Below, piece after piece: positions 26,605 to 28,154 of a DNA stretch of 28,154 nt. Source of the DNA: an uncultured Duncaniella sp. (lineage in GTDB: Bacteria; Bacteroidota; Bacteroidia; Bacteroidales; Muribaculaceae); NCBI GenBank assembly GCA_910588795.1, contig CAJURI010000032.1, positions 1 through 28,154 on the forward strand. Direction: 5' to 3'. The position numbers were made by a program, and so were the translations under genes. The notes beneath the pieces are model-generated. The model was given only the letters and a program-made list of their open reading frames with translations, ran no database searches and was not told the origin of the DNA. How positions within the stretch are numbered: the stretch's first letter is position 1; each line of letters starts with the position of its first letter.

Positions 26605-26664
26605 ATAGCCGTACAAATTCCAATAACAAAGCAACACGAAATCTACGATTACAATTTCCAAGGT

Positions 26665-28002
26665 ATGAAAGCAGCCACAGTCATTGACGATCTGAAACGT
26701 CGTTTCCCCAACGAGCCTGAGTACATACAGGCGGTCGAAGAAGTGCTCACCACCATAGAGGATGTCTATAACGAGAATCCCGAATTTGAAAGATACAATC
26801 TCGTAGAACGCCTGTGCATTCCCGATCGTATATTCTCATTCCGCGTATCGTGGGTCGATGATAAGGGTAAGGTGCATAACAATATGGGATACCGCATCCA
26901 GCACAATAACGCCATAGGCCCATACAAAGGAGGTATACGTTTCCACTCTTCAGTCAACCTGTCGATCCTCAAGTTCCTGGCATTTGAGCAGACATTCAAG
27001 AATTCACTCACCACACTTGCAATGGGCGGTGCAAAAGGCGGCAGCGACTTTTCGCCACGCGGCAAGAGCGACATGGAAGTGATGCGTTTCTGTCAGGCAT
27101 TCATATCCGAACTGTGGCGTCAGATAGGTCCGGACACCGATGTTCCGGCCGGCGATATAGGTGTGGGAGGCAGAGAGGTCGGATACATGTTCGGCCAATA
27201 CAAAAAAATGGCACGCGAGTTTACCGGCACATTCACCGGCAAGGGACTTGAGTTCGGCGGATCCAAAATCCGTCCTGAGGCCACAGGATACGGCAATGTC
27301 TACTTTCTGCTTGAGATGCTCCGCACCCGCGGCATAGATATAGCAGGCAAACGTGTAGCCATTTCAGGCTCCGGTAATGTAGCCACCTACACCGCCGAAA
27401 AGCTTCTAAGCCTCGGCGCAAAGGTGGTGTCCATGAGCGATTCGGACGGCACAATACATGTGCCTGAAGGGCTCAGCCGCGAACAGCTCGACTACATATT
27501 CAAACTAAAGAACATCTACCGCGGCCGCATAAGCGAATTTGCCGAAGAATACGGATGTGAGTATTTCCCCGGCGAACGTCCATGGCAACGTGTGGCTTGC
27601 GACATAGCCATGCCGTCGGCAACACAGAATGAAATAGACGGTGATGACGCCCGCGCACTTATAGCCAACGGATGCATTGCCGTCAGCGAAGGTGCCAATA
27701 TGCCATCTACACCTGAAGCAATCAGAGAATTCCAGAAGGCTCGCATCCTCTATGCCCCCGGCAAAGCAGCGAATGCCGGTGGAGTGTCAGTATCCGGGCT
27801 GGAGATGGCACAGAACTCACAGAAACTCTCATGGAGTGAAAAGGAAGTTGACTCCAAACTTCAGGAGATCATGTCAGAGATCCACAGCCAATGTGTGAAA
27901 TACGGCACTGAAAAGGACGGATACATCAATTACGTCAAGGGTGCAAATGTGGCAGGATTCATGAAAGTGGCCCGAGCAATGATGGCCCAAGGCGTATTAT
28001 AA
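26665..28002 (+). CDS. gdhA: NADP-type glutamate dehydrogenase
   Basis: A 445-residue cytoplasmic hexameric-type glutamate dehydrogenase that joins 2-oxoglutarate and ammonia to glutamate. Signatures are GPYKGGIRFH (substrate Lys88), MGGAKGGSDF (catalytic Lys124), DVPAGDIGVGGREVGYMFGQ and the Rossmann loop VAISGSGNVATYTAEKL (about 231). The build and the FRVSWVDDKGKVHNNMGYRI stretch match the NADP-linked short class (E. coli GdhA is 447 residues). It is a single-gene unit with its own promoter and terminator. It is unrelated to the PUL in pathway, although assimilation of ammonia is central in gut Bacteroidales and gdhA is often strongly expressed. Confidence 0.96.
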   Translation: MKAATVIDDLKRRFPNEPEYIQAVEEVLTTIEDVYNENPEFERYNLVERLCIPDRIFSFRVSWVDDKGKVHNNMGYRIQHNNAIGPYKGGIRFHSSVNLSILKFLAFEQTFKNSLTTLAMGGAKGGSDFSPRGKSDMEVMRFCQAFISELWRQIGPDTDVPAGDIGVGGREVGYMFGQYKKMAREFTGTFTGKGLEFGGSKIRPEATGYGNVYFLLEMLRTRGIDIAGKRVAISGSGNVATYTAEKLLSLGAKVVSMSDSDGTIHVPEGLSREQLDYIFKLKNIYRGRISEFAEEYGCEYFPGERPWQRVACDIAMPSATQNEIDGDDARALIANGCIAVSEGANMPSTPEAIREFQKARILYAPGKAANAGGVSVSGLEMAQNSQKLSWSEKEVDSKLQEIMSEIHSQCVKYGTEKDGYINYVKGANVAGFMKVARAMMAQGVL

Positions 28003-28067
28003 TAAGAAATACACTCTATCATAAGACATATATCCAACTACATTCCTAAATAGACACTGTCCCCTGA

Positions 28068-28103
28068 CCTCCGTACAAGTGATTGTGCGGAGGCCAATTT
28101 TTT
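28068..28103 (+). terminator. gdhA terminator
   Basis: CCTCCGTAC (28068-28076) pairs with GTGCGGAGG (28085-28093), 9 bp with one G-U, followed after four bases by six T (28098-28103). It lies about 65 bp past the gdhA stop. Nothing recognisable follows to the window end. Confidence 0.85.
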
Positions 28104-28154
28104 CCTGACTTTGACATTTTTCGAACAAGTTTCCCGGACGGATATTGATAATCA

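Overview
The window looks like a chromosomal segment of a gut-type Bacteroidales bacterium. The evidence is a SusC/SusD pair, SusR-like membrane regulators, AT-rich intergenic DNA between GC-richer genes, and promoters of the phylum type (TTTG, about 20 bp, TAnnTTTG; examples at 26253-26284 and 26522-26552). Muribaculaceae is my best guess for the family, but this is inference. I saw no tRNA, rRNA, CRISPR array, insertion sequence or phage gene.

Layout. (1) 89-1645: a SusR-like lipoprotein/TPR/HTH regulator whose DNA-binding helix is interrupted by an in-frame TAA. (2) 1802-8221: a plus-strand housekeeping cluster, valS, cvpA-family, sufB, an RsmI-like methyltransferase and a YycJ/WalJ-like metallo-beta-lactamase-fold protein. 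It ends at a 28-bp perfect inverted repeat acting as a two-way terminator. (3) 8323-23962: a polysaccharide utilization locus (PUL) aimed most plausibly at rhamnogalacturonan-type pectin. susC-susD run on the minus strand and a GH28 gene diverges from them. A second minus-strand operon holds a 700-aa-class six-hairpin protein, a DUF4450-like six-hairpin protein, a GH106 and a GH105. (4) 24381-25961: an intact SusR-like (DUF6377-type) regulator, the likely controller of the PUL. (5) 26253-28103: a small RNA with its own promoter and terminator, then gdhA (NADP-type glutamate dehydrogenase) with its own promoter and terminator.

How it fits together. The PUL enzymes all carry ordinary signal peptides and no polysaccharide lyase is present. 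The locus therefore seems built to import pre-cut oligosaccharides through SusCD and trim them in the periplasm: GH28 on galacturonic links, GH106 on rhamnose, GH105 on unsaturated uronyl ends, and two enzymes of unknown specificity.

The most interesting signal is regulatory. The ~63-nt RNA at 26291-26353 contains ATTTAAGGT. The exact complement, ACCTTAAAT, occurs in the 5' leader of all three PUL transcripts (susC, GH28, second operon), 7 to 13 nt before the start codon. In the RNA, a CAT lies 8 nt before the core, so for susC and GH28 the pairing geometry reaches the start codon. A second, diverged RNA of similar design lies on the minus strand at about 24050-24212, between the regulator and the second operon. 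This resembles the FopS family of PUL-repressing small RNAs that I recall from Bacteroides thetaiotaomicron; I could not check homology here.
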